A stretch of 64,000 nt of DNA from CAYOVG01 sp964407285. GTDB lineage: Bacteria > Desulfobacterota > Syntrophobacteria > Syntrophobacterales > Syntrophobacteraceae. Of the stretch, positions 19,212 to 28,598 are shown piece after piece. Both the position numbers and the translations under genes were made by a program. Where the stretch lies: contig CAYOVG010000002.1 of NCBI GenBank assembly GCA_964407285.1, positions 1-64,000 on the forward strand, read 5' to 3'. The notes beneath the pieces were generated by a model. It did no database searches, was not told where the DNA came from, and saw only the letters and a list, made by a program, of their open reading frames with translations. The stretch's first letter is position 1; the number at the start of each line of letters is the position of its first letter.

Positions 19212-20357
19212 CTAGTACTTGCCGAACTCCTGATCGTCGAGGGAGATCACGTCCTCGGGTCCGACCACCTGGTCTTCTCTCTTGCCGGCGACCGGCGCGA
19301 CGCTGCCCCACCCGGCTCCGGCGGAAACGACAGCCCTTGCTGGAGTCCCCTTTTGCCGGTCGATCCTGGGCGGCCGCTGCCCGTACATCCCCTGTACCGC
19401 CACCATAGCCCGCGACTGTCCCCGAAGCCTGAACCTGGACAGAGTCTGATTGAGTTGTGCCGCCTGGGCGGAGAGCTCCTCGCTTGCCGAGGCGGTCTCT
19501 TCCGCGTTGGCGGTGTTTTGCTGCGTAACGCTGTCGATCTGCCCGAGCCCCTGGTTGACCTGGAAGATCCCCTGCGCCTGCTCGTTGGAGGCAGCGGCGA
19601 TCTCTCCGAGAAGGTCCGCCACACGGGTGGCCGAAGTCACTATCTCTTTCAGCGCCCCGGCTGATTTATTGGCGATCTCGGACCCATTGGCCACTTTCTT
19701 GACCGAACCCTCTATCAACTCCGTCGTTTCCCTCGCGGCCTTGGCGCTTCTTCCCGCAAGGTTACGCACCTCTTCGGCCACCACGGCGAATCCTTTGCCG
19801 TGACGGCCCGCACGGGCGGCCTCAACCGCGGCGTTCAACGCAAGCAGATTGGTCTGAAAGGCGATATCGTCGATCACCTTGATGATCCTGGCGATATTCT
19901 GGCCGGCGTCGTTTATTTCCTTCATCGCCCCAAGCATCTCGTTCATCTGCGTGGCGCCCCTCTCGGCGGACTCACGCGCTCCCACCGCCAGGAGACTGGC
20001 CTGGGTAGCGTTTTCCGCATTGGCCCTGGTCTGCGAGGCGAGTTCCGTGATGGAACTGGTGATCTCTTCAAGGGATGCGGCCTGTTCCGTAGCGCCCTGC
20101 GAAAGGGATTGACTGGAATCGGACACCAGAGCCGCACCCGCCCCCACCTGGTTCGCCGCATCCCTGACCTGGGCCAGAATGCCGTTGATCGACTCGACGG
20201 TGGCGTTCAGCGCATCCTTTATGATGGCATGGTCGCCCTTGTACTGGCCGTCTACGCAAACATCAATGTTGCCCGAGGCCATGGCCTTGAGGACGACGCC
20301 TGCCGCGCCATACGGGTCTTCTTTCTTGCAAACGCGGTGCCGAAGAAACCGCTGCAA
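19212..20357 (-). CDS. Methyl-accepting chemotaxis protein, sensor part missing
   Basis: The product is almost entirely the cytoplasmic signalling coil of a chemoreceptor. It has a HAMP-like end ([20 protein letters not shown]), methylation helices rich in Ala/Glu, and the highly conserved hairpin tip around [20 protein letters not shown] and [19 protein letters not shown]. There is no transmembrane helix or ligand-binding domain. The first ~20 residues before the HAMP-like part ([14 protein letters not shown]) look non-homologous, and no ribosome site is clear. Either the gene lost its 5' part, or it encodes a soluble receptor. The C-terminal tail lacks a CheR-binding pentapeptide. No che gene is adjacent. 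Confidence 0.75.
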   Translation of the reverse strand: MQRFLRHRVCKKEDPYGAAGVVLKAMASGNIDVCVDGQYKGDHAIIKDALNATVESINGILAQVRDAANQVGAGAALVSDSSQSLSQGATEQAASLEEITSSITELASQTRANAENATQASLLAVGARESAERGATQMNEMLGAMKEINDAGQNIARIIKVIDDIAFQTNLLALNAAVEAARAGRHGKGFAVVAEEVRNLAGRSAKAARETTELIEGSVKKVANGSEIANKSAGALKEIVTSATRVADLLGEIAAASNEQAQGIFQVNQGLGQIDSVTQQNTANAEETASASEELSAQAAQLNQTLSRFRLRGQSRAMVAVQGMYGQRPPRIDRQKGTPARAVVSAGAGWGSVAPVAGKREDQVVGPEDVISLDDQEFGKY

Positions 20358-20633
20358 ACTCCCGCCTACCTGCCTGAGAATCGGGGTACGAGCAAAGTGG
20401 CCCGGCTCTCACGCGGGAGAGCATGGGCGCTATCCTAAAAGGGGAAGGCATGGGGATGAATGGGGTGATGTTACGGCGGGGTTTTGTTCCTGAAAGCAGG
20501 CGGGAAGAATACCTGGCGATCCGCCCTCAGGCAGGCCGGGTGACATCCACAGGTCACCGGGTCGGCGCTCATGCGGGGCCCCGTGGGAAGAGAAGGCCCG
20601 GCCCAAAAATAAACAGACATGCGGCGCCGCGGT

Positions 20634-22232
20634 TTACACCGAATCCTCGCATTTTAATTTCACTTGCTGCACAGAGAGGATGCTCGGGTTTCTCTTCAAC
20701 GTCTCCAGGACTTCCGGCGGGGCTTCGTCATCCAGCCGTATGATCGCCACGGCCTTGTCCCGTTCGGGCGTACGGCTCAGGTGCATGTTGGCGATATTCA
20801 CCTGATAGTCTCCCAGGCTGGCGCCGATAAACCCTATGGCGCCGGGTTTGTCGAGGTTCTGGATGATAAGGTTGATGCCTTCCAGTTCCGCTTCGAGCCT
20901 GTAGTTGTTGAGACGAACCAGGCGGACCTCATCGCCGGGGAAGACCGTTCCCGCTACGGAGTACTCCTGCCCCTTCGAAATCACCTTTGCGGTAATAAGG
21001 CCCGTATAGCCCTTCAACTCCGAAGTGGTCGAAGTGATCAACTCTATTTTGCGCTCCTGCAGGAGCAAGGGGGCGTTCACCAGGTTCACCCGCTCGGCGA
21101 GAACGGGGTCGAGGAGCCCTTTTATGAGGGTTTGAGTGAGAGGCTGCAGAGGGATTTCCTGGAACTGCGAGCCGCTGAATTCGACCCTCAGTTCGCTGAT
21201 CGAGGGGTACAACTGCCCGTGAAGGCTTCCGAGACGTTCCGCAAGAATGAGATAGGGCTTTATCTTCTCGTAAACCCTGGGGCTTATGGACGGAAAGTTG
21301 ACGGCGTTTCGTATAATGCCGTGCTGAAGATAATCGAGGATCTGCGTGGCGATGGCGTTTGCGACCTTTACCTGGGCCTGGTAGCTCGAAGCGCCGAGGT
21401 GAGGCGTAAAAATCACGTTCTTGAGTTCCAGGAGCGGGCTGTCCAGCGGCGGCTCCTTGGCGAATACATCGAGCGCCGCTCCCGCCACGTATCCGTTCTC
21501 CAGAGCTTCATAAAGGGCGGCTTCATCCACGAGACCTCCACGGGCGCAGTTGATGATGCGAACTCCCGGCCTCATTTTGGCAATGGTCTCGCGATTGATA
21601 ATATGTTGCGTGTCCCTGGTCAGGGGCGTATGGATGGATATGAAGTCCGAGCGGCATAGAAGTTCGTCCAGCGGGACCCACTCGATCCCATGAATGGCGG
21701 CGGCCTCCGGGGTAATGTAGGGATCGTGGCCCAATACCTCCATTTTCATTCCGATAGCGCGGTCGGCCACGATGGAGCCGATCTTGCCCAGGCCGATGAT
21801 GCCCAGAGTCTGTTCGTAGAGTTCCGTTCCCATGAAAAGCTTCTTATCCCACCGCCCCTCCCTCATGGACTGGGTGGCCTGAGGGATGTGCCGGGCAAGG
21901 GACAGCATCATGGCTATCGTGTGCTCGGCCGCCGCGACCGAATTGGCCCCGGGGGTGTTCATCACCAGGATGCCGCGGGCGCTCGCCGCTTTCACATCGA
22001 TGTTGTCCACGCCGGCGCCGGCTCGCCCTATCACTTTGAGTCGCGCGGCGTTTTCCAGGAGTTCCGCGGTCACCCTGGTACGGCTGCGCACTACCATGGC
22101 GTCGTACTCCGGCAGCACTCGCTTGATTTCCTCGAAACCGGGCTGGTCCGGCGCGTCAACGGTAACGCCTTCCGCGGATTGGAGGGTATTCAGTCCGCTC
22201 TCATCCATGCCGTCACATATGAGAATCCTCAT
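20634..22232 (-). CDS. serA: D-3-phosphoglycerate dehydrogenase
   Basis: The enzyme oxidises 3-phosphoglycerate to phosphohydroxypyruvate, the first step of serine synthesis. The 532-residue long form has the substrate domain with RSRTRVTAELL and GRAGAGVDNID, then the NAD domain with LGIIGLGKIGSIVADRA and HTPLTRDTQHIIN. NCARGGLVDE and FTPHLGASSYQAQ carry the catalytic His region. The intervening domain and a C-terminal ACT domain (LIIQNLDKPGAIGFIGASLG) suggest feedback control by serine. Start 22232 follows GAAAGGA; the upstream extension is not conserved. A good promoter lies about 90 bases upstream. Confidence 0.95.
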   Translation of the reverse strand: MRILICDGMDESGLNTLQSAEGVTVDAPDQPGFEEIKRVLPEYDAMVVRSRTRVTAELLENAARLKVIGRAGAGVDNIDVKAASARGILVMNTPGANSVAAAEHTIAMMLSLARHIPQATQSMREGRWDKKLFMGTELYEQTLGIIGLGKIGSIVADRAIGMKMEVLGHDPYITPEAAAIHGIEWVPLDELLCRSDFISIHTPLTRDTQHIINRETIAKMRPGVRIINCARGGLVDEAALYEALENGYVAGAALDVFAKEPPLDSPLLELKNVIFTPHLGASSYQAQVKVANAIATQILDYLQHGIIRNAVNFPSISPRVYEKIKPYLILAERLGSLHGQLYPSISELRVEFSGSQFQEIPLQPLTQTLIKGLLDPVLAERVNLVNAPLLLQERKIELITSTTSELKGYTGLITAKVISKGQEYSVAGTVFPGDEVRLVRLNNYRLEAELEGINLIIQNLDKPGAIGFIGASLGDYQVNIANMHLSRTPERDKAVAIIRLDDEAPPEVLETLKRNPSILSVQQVKLKCEDSV

Positions 22233-22317
22233 GCTTTTTCCTTTCCCGATGACTGCCTTCATCGAGTCCGGCCACATGCCGGAACCTGCGGTGCATTCGC
22301 GATTAAGCTTCTTATAA

Positions 22318-22346
22318 TCTATAATTCGGTATACGGCTCAATACAA
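22318..22346 (-). promoter_or_regulatory. Candidate sigma-70 promoter for serA
   Basis: Reading the minus strand, TTGTAT (complement at 22341-22346) is followed after 17 bases by TATAGA (complement at 22318-22323). It would start transcription near 22310, giving a leader of about 80 bases to the serA ATG. Spacing is ideal and each box matches at four to five positions. Confidence 0.5.
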
Positions 22347-22521
22347 CCTCCGGACCGAATATATTCATATTCACCTTCGGTATCGGGCAAGCCTCGGGGA
22401 GCCGTGGGCTCGGAAACGAGCCACGGCATGACGCAAAGACCATGGACATACTCGGAAATGGACATACCCGCAAATTGAGAGACGACAGACCACTCACAAG
22501 AATGCCCGCAAGGGCCCGGGC

Positions 22522-22563
22522 GACGGTTGTCTCACGGGGCTACGCCCCTCCACGGCAACCGTC
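22522..22563. repeat. Imperfect palindromic element in the serA upstream region
   Basis: GACGGTTG at 22522-22529 is complementary to CAACCGTC at 22556-22563, and an inner GGGGC-TAC-GCCCC hairpin lies at 22536-22548. It sits in the 454-base stretch between serA and the DUF523 gene. It has no T-tract and could be a REP-like element or RNA hairpin. The rest of 22347-22686 contains no gene I recognise. Confidence 0.4.
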
Positions 22564-22686
22564 CCTGAACCCGTAACACTCAACGCGCAACCCGTAACTC
22601 CCAACCTGCAAACCCGATGGGGCCGGGCCGCGGCTCATCCACGGGCATGGATCTGAAGAAACTCCACCACATGCGGGCGGCCGTCA

Positions 22687-23658
22687 TCAGGCATGATTTC
22701 TCAACTGCAGTTCCAGGGGATGGGGATGGAGGAAGTACTGCTCCTTGAGATACGCCTGGTTGTATTTGCGGACATAGTGCTTCATTACCGTCACGGGAAC
22801 GATGAGTGGAATGTGACCCTGGGCGTAATTGCTCAGGATCTCCAGCAATTCCTGCTTCTCATCCGCCGAAAGGTCCTTCTTGAAATACCCCATGATGTGC
22901 TGCAACACATTGGCGTTCTTCTTGATCGTGGTTTTCCGGGAAAGAGCATCCATGAGAAGAACGGGATATCGAGTCAGGAGTTCCTCGCGCGGCGAATTCT
23001 TCGCTCCCGCTACGAGCTTGCCCATAGCCCGGTAGTGTTCCGGGCTGTGCGACATGACAAGAAGCTTATGCCTGGTATGAAACTCCACCAATGCTCCGAT
23101 GTCGGCGCCCTCCCATGCCAGTTCCCGCCACCTCTTCAGGACAAAAATCGCCTCGATGAAACTCTCGCGCAGCTTCGGGTCGTGCAGCCGTCCCTCATCC
23201 TCCACGGGAAGCAGCGGGAAGTGCGCCATGAACACGCGAGCAAACATCCCCACACCGTTGCGCACCGGGTTCCCTTTCTCGCTGTAAACCTTGACGCGCT
23301 CCATACCGCTGCTGGGCGACCCGCTCTTGAAGATGAAACCGCAGAGGCCTTCCTTCTCCAGTTCGCGAACCCGCATCTCGGCCCATTGCAGCATCCGTTC
23401 CGTATGATCCACTCCGCTACGGACGGTCACGAGGCGCGACGATTCGGCGCTACCCACCAGGCGCAAGGGCTCTCTCGGTACGCCCATGCCGCATTCCACT
23501 TCCGGACAAACGGGAACGTACTCTACGTACCGGCCCAGGGTATCCGTCAGAAAACGGTCTAACTTGTGACTCCCGTCGTACCTGACCTTCTCACCCAAAA
23601 GGCAGGTACTGATTCCAAGCCTGATCAAACTCTTCGTATCTTTCTCTTGTTCCAGCAT
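22687..23658 (-). CDS. DUF523 and DUF1722 domain protein (YbgA-like)
   Basis: The 323-residue protein joins two families of unknown function. Residues ~10-160 are DUF523, with LGISTCLLGEKVRYDG, VPVCPEVECGMGVPREP and FIFKSGSPSSGMERVKVY; its conserved Cys residues suggest metal or cluster binding. Residues ~185-310 are DUF1722, with HTRHKLLVMSHSPEHYRAMG, HIMGYFKKDL and PLIVPVTVMKHYV. The same fusion occurs widely, sometimes near photolyase or stress genes, but no biochemical role is established to my knowledge. The LAB_N gene lies 48 bases upstream on the same strand. Confidence 0.85.
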   Translation of the reverse strand: MLEQEKDTKSLIRLGISTCLLGEKVRYDGSHKLDRFLTDTLGRYVEYVPVCPEVECGMGVPREPLRLVGSAESSRLVTVRSGVDHTERMLQWAEMRVRELEKEGLCGFIFKSGSPSSGMERVKVYSEKGNPVRNGVGMFARVFMAHFPLLPVEDEGRLHDPKLRESFIEAIFVLKRWRELAWEGADIGALVEFHTRHKLLVMSHSPEHYRAMGKLVAGAKNSPREELLTRYPVLLMDALSRKTTIKKNANVLQHIMGYFKKDLSADEKQELLEILSNYAQGHIPLIVPVTVMKHYVRKYNQAYLKEQYFLHPHPLELQLRNHA

Positions 23659-23706
23659 GGCGCCAATCCTGAAACGACGGCCGTTTTCAAAAGAGCAGCC
23701 GACCGG

Positions 23707-23988
23707 TCATGCAGGCTCCGTTCGGGCCTTCGAGCGTTCCCTGTAAACGAGATAGAGATTTCTGGAATAGATGAGGAACCCCGTAGCCTGTCCTACGATA
23801 AACACCGGGTCTTTACGCCAGATGGCGTAACAGAGCAAAAGGCCGCCGCCGATTATACTCAGAAACCAAAAGGACAACGGAATAATACTCTTCTTGGCCC
23901 GTTCACTGGCAATCCACTGCACCAGGAATCTGCCGGCAAACAACGCCTGAGCAATGAAACCCAGGGCGAGCCATAATTTTTCGGCCAT
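23707..23988 (-). CDS. Small membrane protein with LAB_N (lipid A biosynthesis N-terminal-like) domain
   Basis: The 93-residue protein has about three hydrophobic segments and the LAB_N family pattern. It includes ALFAGRFLVQWIASERAKKS, PLSFWFLSIIGGGLLLCYAI, DPVFIVGQATGFLIYSRNLYLV and a basic tail. In some bacteria this domain is fused in front of lipid-A-disaccharide synthase; elsewhere it is a free-standing gene near glycosyltransferases. Here it is free-standing, upstream of the DUF523/DUF1722 gene. The function is unknown; a part in lipid or glycan modification is only a guess from family context. Confidence 0.8.
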   Translation of the reverse strand: MAEKLWLALGFIAQALFAGRFLVQWIASERAKKSIIPLSFWFLSIIGGGLLLCYAIWRKDPVFIVGQATGFLIYSRNLYLVYRERSKARTEPA

Positions 23989-24615
23989 AGCGTATATTTC
24001 TCCTGTCAGTTCAATGGCGTGTATTCACATTCCTCATAGTGCCGGAATCCGGTTTTCCTGAAGAATATCCCGACTTCGCGCCCGGTCCCACCGGACATGC
24101 CGGCGGGCGAGACAGGGATCGTGGGTCGGGAATTCCCACATCGGTGGTTTGTGAAACACTCCTTGTACCCTAACCAGTCAACGAACCGTCCGCAAGGGAG
24201 AAGCCGGCGCCTCATGACCGCGTCGTGAACGGTCTCGGCATCAACCACCGTTGGGCAAGACTCCTATTACAGGATTGAACGGCCGTCAATCAAAAAAGGC
24301 TACACTGCCGAAAAGTCACATAGAAACTCCACAGTCCCGCCATAGTCTCAATGCGTCCGCCGCAATCGGGGACTTCCATTGTGAATTCAGCAGTATTGCA
24401 GAAAGAGGCAACACCGGCTGACTTCCTGATTATATTGAACGGAAGGAGCGCCGTCGAGTCCACAGCTCTTTGAAGCACCGGCAACGACCGGACGACGGAC
24501 GCCTTTTTCAAAAAGCGCCGGCTTACATTCCATCCCGCTCTCTTCGCGGCAAACGGGATTAAGCCGCCATCGCAACGGTCGCCGGAGGCGACTTCATTAC
24601 GAACAGGACAGGAAT
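23989..24615. other. Intergenic region, no gene recognised
   Basis: This 627-base stretch lies between the divergent LAB_N gene and the glycosyltransferase-like gene. Minus-strand frames at 24006-24248 and 24290-24649 have no family resemblance, no clear ribosome site and unusual composition. No repeat, tRNA or terminator with T-tract is evident. It may be decayed coding sequence, but I cannot name a parent. Confidence 0.4.
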
Positions 24616-25575
24616 ATGAAACCACGGGAATACTTCTCTCCACGAGCATGGACGGATCTGGCTTTCGAAATGTACTGCCGCCTCACGGCGGGTTGCGAGA
24701 CTCCCCCGAAGCCATCCTGGCCCCTGGACGCTCAAAGACTGAACGCGACCACGATCGAGTGGCCCGTCAAGTATGAGTGGGATGCAGCGGAGAAGTGGGT
24801 ATCGCCGCTGTTGACCGGCCTGAAGTCCCACACAAGAGTAGAGCTTACCGACTGTATACCCCAACACCGGGGACTGGTTTTGTTCAAGGCCAAATGCAAA
24901 GATAGAAGCGCCCTGGTGGCTGTGGATTATTCCGACAATCCGAATCAAATCGACGAAAAGCGTCTCCGGCAGTGTGACTTGTACTTCAAAATGCAATACT
25001 TGAAGAACGGGTATGGAGCCGACAGGATAATCCCCGGGATGTACGTACCTCTCAGCATGGAAATCTATACCTACATCCCATACCTTCGAAGTATCAGGAA
25101 ACGGACGAAACTGAAATACCAGGTTTACGGAAGGTTCGGCGCTCAATTTGCCTTTGAAACCAGAAAAAGGGCCGTTGAAATACTGGAGAGCCAGAAACTG
25201 TTTGCATTCGAAGGGAGTCTGAAGAAAAACCGATACAGCAGATATCTCCGGGAGATCGCATCTTCAAAGATATGCATCGATCTTCCGGGCAACGGCGACT
25301 TCTGCTTCAGATTCATCGAGTACATGGCGGTGGGCGCCTGTATCATCGGTCCACCGCATAGTACGACGCTATATCCCGCACTGGAAGACCGGAAGCATGT
25401 CGTTTACTGCAAGAGCGATTTTTCCGATCTGGTAGACCTGTGCGCACACTACCTCGAACACGAGGACGAACGAAATGAAATCGTGGAAAACAGCGTGGAG
25501 TACTTCGACAGGTACCTGAACAGGCGTCAACTGGGGGCTTACTACCTTCACCGGGTTCTCGAGCAAATGGGGTGA
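24616..25575 (+). CDS. Glycosyltransferase-like protein (GT-B type C-terminal half)
   Basis: The 319-residue protein has no signal peptide. Its C-terminal third matches the pattern of GT-B glycosyltransferases: YLREIASSKICIDLPGNGDF, then RFIEYMAVGACIIGPPHS, HVVYCKSDFSDLVDLCAHYL and a final EIVENSVEYFDRY. This is the usual 'stop at the host, fix colour, fill gap' portion that binds nucleotide sugar. The N-terminal part (residues 1-170) is less typical and gives no clear acceptor. An AGGA element precedes the ATG. The gene is isolated between unrelated neighbours, so the glycan it serves is unknown. Confidence 0.55.
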   Translation: MKPREYFSPRAWTDLAFEMYCRLTAGCETPPKPSWPLDAQRLNATTIEWPVKYEWDAAEKWVSPLLTGLKSHTRVELTDCIPQHRGLVLFKAKCKDRSALVAVDYSDNPNQIDEKRLRQCDLYFKMQYLKNGYGADRIIPGMYVPLSMEIYTYIPYLRSIRKRTKLKYQVYGRFGAQFAFETRKRAVEILESQKLFAFEGSLKKNRYSRYLREIASSKICIDLPGNGDFCFRFIEYMAVGACIIGPPHSTTLYPALEDRKHVVYCKSDFSDLVDLCAHYLEHEDERNEIVENSVEYFDRYLNRRQLGAYYLHRVLEQMG

Positions 25576-25670
25576 GAGCGGATTGTAAGGGATGGGATAT
25601 GAGCATCTCGCGGGTGCGGCGCATCCACCATCACCCGCGAGATGGCCCGAACCGGCTGGTCATACGATCT

Positions 25671-26186
25671 CTAATCGGTGTAGACCTCGTGCAATACGGT
25701 CTCTTTCTTCACGGGGTTTACCGCCTTGCCTGAAGCACGCCCCGACGGCTTACAGGCGGCGTCAATGATTTCAACTTCCGCATCCACTACGTCGCCGTCC
25801 CCGTCGGAGTGGGCGGGCGGGGCTTCCAGCATCCGTTGAGCGTTCTGCTCGACCCGCATGGTGAGAAAACCGCCCATGATGCTGATCTCGAAGTTACTGC
25901 CGGAAAGATCGGCATTTTCGAGTTTGTCCCGAAATCTCACAAATACACGCTTGATTTTCCTATATACGTACGCACAACCGATCGCCATCAAAACAAAGAG
26001 GCAGGCGTAAACCCACAGAGGGGTCATGATCACGTTTCCCACCACCATAATTACGGCCACCAGCACGAGGACGAAAAACACCTGCAGACCAATGATCATA
26101 TATGCATAGTACATCCCCTGATCGAGGTCGACTCTGCCGGCTGGACCCAAGTTCGTCGGACGTTTGAAAAAGTCACCGAAATTCAT
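25671..26186 (-). CDS. Two-helix membrane protein of unknown function
   Basis: The 171-residue protein has two adjacent transmembrane helices (about residues 27-50, YAYMIIGLQVFFVLVLVAVI, and 56-76). A charged cytoplasmic-type segment KIKRVFVRFRDKLENADLSG and an acidic C-terminal tail rich in Asp/Glu/Val follow. I do not recognise a family. It follows another unknown membrane protein by 126 bases, downstream of the qrc operon on the same strand, so the two may be a small unit expressed with or after qrc. Confidence 0.6.
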   Translation of the reverse strand: MNFGDFFKRPTNLGPAGRVDLDQGMYYAYMIIGLQVFFVLVLVAVIMVVGNVIMTPLWVYACLFVLMAIGCAYVYRKIKRVFVRFRDKLENADLSGSNFEISIMGGFLTMRVEQNAQRMLEAPPAHSDGDGDVVDAEVEIIDAACKPSGRASGKAVNPVKKETVLHEVYTD

Positions 26187-26312
26187 TACCCAAGTCCCTT
26201 CTGCGCTATAGACGCTTCACAGTGTTCACTGAGCAGCCATTGGAAATTCCACATTCACGACTCAACTCATCCGTTGCGTGCTCCACACCGGTCAAATCGG
26301 TCTTTCATTCAA

Positions 26313-27128
26313 TCAAACACCCGGTTGATTTTCCTCTACATCGCTCACCACTTCACTGCTTACAGGTGAAGTAATAAGGAGAGTCTTTTCGTCCTGCAGG
26401 AGCAACTGTTTCTCCACCCGATACTTTTCCAGGTCGAGCTGATTGTCCAGCATACGCCTGGACAGCTTGTACCTCAAATAAATCACCCACACGACCAGAA
26501 ACGCCAGAAAGATGCCCAAACCCGTGAACACCCACTTGAATTCCTTGATGAGCGACAGCGCCCCCCTGGCAAAGTCCCCCAGAAAATTGGGGACGATCCA
26601 AAAGAGCAGAACCCCGATCACGATCAAAAAGCCGACATGAAAAATCGAAATACGGCCGATCAAGCTAAACACCGATCCGAAAGTGCTCTTCATCCCCAGC
26701 GGCGACGGCGCATCGCCGTCCGCGGTCTTTTCCTTTTCCTCGCCGTAAACCAGGGAGAGGAAAGCTTTGACCAAAAAGGCCATCAGTAGTATCAACCCGA
26801 TGGGAATACCCACCGCGGCCGTCAGCCACGCCCTGAACGGAAAAGCGTTGGATTCCGAACGAACCTGAATCCGGTAATTCTGAATGGGACCGAAGGTATT
26901 CTCGAAAACCAGCTTCTCATAACTGGTAATAGCCGATCCCTGTGTCTCATAGACAACGTTGCCTTCCCGGTCCGAGACGATAACGTACGACTTGTGGCCT
27001 GCCTGGCTGGCGAAAGTCATATAGATTATCAGTTCCAGGACAAGAATAGCAATAGCGCTGACCGTCAGGATAACCTTCTGATGGCGGTTCCCTTCGAATA
27101 AATCCAATAGCCGAGCTTTTTCTGACAT
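26313..27128 (-). CDS. Multi-helix membrane protein with small periplasmic domain, unknown function
   Basis: The 271-residue protein has a first helix at about residues 17-40 and an extracytoplasmic segment of ~65 residues (HKSYVIVSDREGNVVYETQG and following). Three more hydrophobic segments and a coiled cytoplasmic tail follow, ending QLLLQDEKTLLITSPVSSEV. The layout recalls sensor-type membrane proteins but there is no kinase, GGDEF or HAMP domain. Start 27128 follows TTGGAAAC by few bases; an alternative start lies five codons upstream. It lies downstream of qrcD beyond a terminator-like hairpin. Confidence 0.6.
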   Translation of the reverse strand: MSEKARLLDLFEGNRHQKVILTVSAIAILVLELIIYMTFASQAGHKSYVIVSDREGNVVYETQGSAITSYEKLVFENTFGPIQNYRIQVRSESNAFPFRAWLTAAVGIPIGLILLMAFLVKAFLSLVYGEEKEKTADGDAPSPLGMKSTFGSVFSLIGRISIFHVGFLIVIGVLLFWIVPNFLGDFARGALSLIKEFKWVFTGLGIFLAFLVVWVIYLRYKLSRRMLDNQLDLEKYRVEKQLLLQDEKTLLITSPVSSEVVSDVEENQPGV

Positions 27129-27254
27129 AGTTTCCAATTTCACACTCTACATTTCCGGATTGTCTCTTATCAATTTCACTACCGATTCCTGATTAACGTT
27201 ATCATTCGCTCTGAATAGAGTCAAATAAAAATGACCGACTCGAGCGAAGGCATA

Positions 27255-27297
27255 TAAAGGAGGCCGCCCCTCACCTCATCGGGTGAAATCGGCGGCC
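27255..27297 (-). terminator. Terminator-like hairpin after qrcD
   Basis: GGCCGCC (27262-27268) pairs with GGCGGCC (27291-27297), with an inner TCACC/GGTGA stem (27271-27275 and 27282-27286). Read on the minus strand it is followed by CCTTTATAT, a weak T-rich tract. It lies 43 bases past the qrcD stop and probably ends or attenuates qrc transcription. Confidence 0.55.
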
Positions 27298-27339
27298 GGA
27301 AGGTCCTTCAAACCGGCGCTGAGCCGGCTCACGATATAA

Positions 27340-28581
27340 TCAGGAGTTCAACGCTTTTTCACGCGGAAACAACGGCAGATACCTGTAGGAAAGCGAGAGG
27401 ATGAGCGCCCCGTAGGCCAGCATTGCTATAATAGGCGCCCATTCGTACATGGTGGGCACGTACACCTCCAGCTTGTCGAAAGGCATGACCGGAATGGCGA
27501 TGGCCTGGACGGTCATGACGAAACGGTTGATGAGGACGCCGATGCAATCCAGGAAGAACGCACCGAAGAGAACCAATTTCTTCTCCCGCAGAGCGGGAAT
27601 CATCAACATGGCCGCCGGCAGGACCCCGCAGAGCCCCAACTCCGCAAAGAGGAGCCACATACCGTACGGTCCCTGGTAGAAGTCCGCCAACCTGAATCCG
27701 AACCCGGGGGCGATGTTGAAGGCCCAGTTAAGGGTATCCACGATCTTGAGCGTAATGTAAATGGTCAGCAGCCAGCCGGTGATCTTGCCGATAAGCGCGT
27801 ATACGCTGTCGTCCACCAGCCGCTTCCTGCCGACAATCTCCAGCGTCCTGCACACCAGCGCCGTAAAGGCCGGACCGGAAGCGACGGCCGAGAGAATGAA
27901 CAGGAAGAAAGTCCACGGCCAGATGAAAAGACCGTCACGATATGCGAACGGACGGGCGAACAGCACGCCCGCCACTCCTCCCAGGGAGCCCTGGTGGAAG
28001 AAGCTGAGGAACGTGCCCGTGAGCGCAAAGATCGCCATCACATCGTGGAGACTGCGGCCGAAGATATTCAACGGCCTGATGGCGGCCAGCTTGCGATTCT
28101 CGAAGACGATCGGAACATACTCGATCACCAGCACGATCGCATAACACGATATGCAGAAGATGACTTCCGTCAGCATCGAATGCACGTTCGCATGCCAGTA
28201 GCCGAACCAGCCGCGAAGCGGTTGCCCGATTTCCAGCAACAGCACCAGCAGCGCTCCGGTGTAGCACACAAACCCCACTATCACCGCCAGGTTGATAACT
28301 TTGCTCAGTTCTTTCAACGCCGGAAAGAACCGCGACATCCCATAGAAGAGAAAGCCCGAGAAAAACGCTCCCGCTCCGAGAGCAATGATGCCGAGGTCCG
28401 CCGTAATATACAGCCCGAAGCCGAAATAATTATTGAGTCCCGTTACGTTCAGGCCTTTCAGCAAAACGACGAGCCCCGCATAGACGCCCCAACCGAGCAG
28501 CGCAAAGAGCACCAGCAGCCAGAGCGCGAACACCGGGAAGGGGCTTCGCTTCAACCCATCAGGAATCAACGCCTTGTCCAT
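27340..28581 (-). CDS. qrcD: Menaquinone reductase, integral membrane subunit QrcD
   Basis: This is an NrfD/PsrC-family quinone-interacting membrane protein. The 413-residue product has about ten hydrophobic helices, starting with FALWLLVLFALLGWGVYAGL. It contains polar residues inside membrane segments such as GFGLYITADLGIIALGAGAF and a conserved NVHSMLTEVIFCISCYA stretch. In the Qrc complex this subunit takes electrons from QrcABC to reduce menaquinone. It is the last of four tightly spaced genes (17 bases after qrcC). The call rests on family pattern plus operon order cytochrome, molybdopterin-type, ferredoxin, NrfD. Confidence 0.9.
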   Translation of the reverse strand: MDKALIPDGLKRSPFPVFALWLLVLFALLGWGVYAGLVVLLKGLNVTGLNNYFGFGLYITADLGIIALGAGAFFSGFLFYGMSRFFPALKELSKVINLAVIVGFVCYTGALLVLLLEIGQPLRGWFGYWHANVHSMLTEVIFCISCYAIVLVIEYVPIVFENRKLAAIRPLNIFGRSLHDVMAIFALTGTFLSFFHQGSLGGVAGVLFARPFAYRDGLFIWPWTFFLFILSAVASGPAFTALVCRTLEIVGRKRLVDDSVYALIGKITGWLLTIYITLKIVDTLNWAFNIAPGFGFRLADFYQGPYGMWLLFAELGLCGVLPAAMLMIPALREKKLVLFGAFFLDCIGVLINRFVMTVQAIAIPVMPFDKLEVYVPTMYEWAPIIAMLAYGALILSLSYRYLPLFPREKALNS

Positions 28582-28598
28582 CTCAAACTCTCCTAAAA

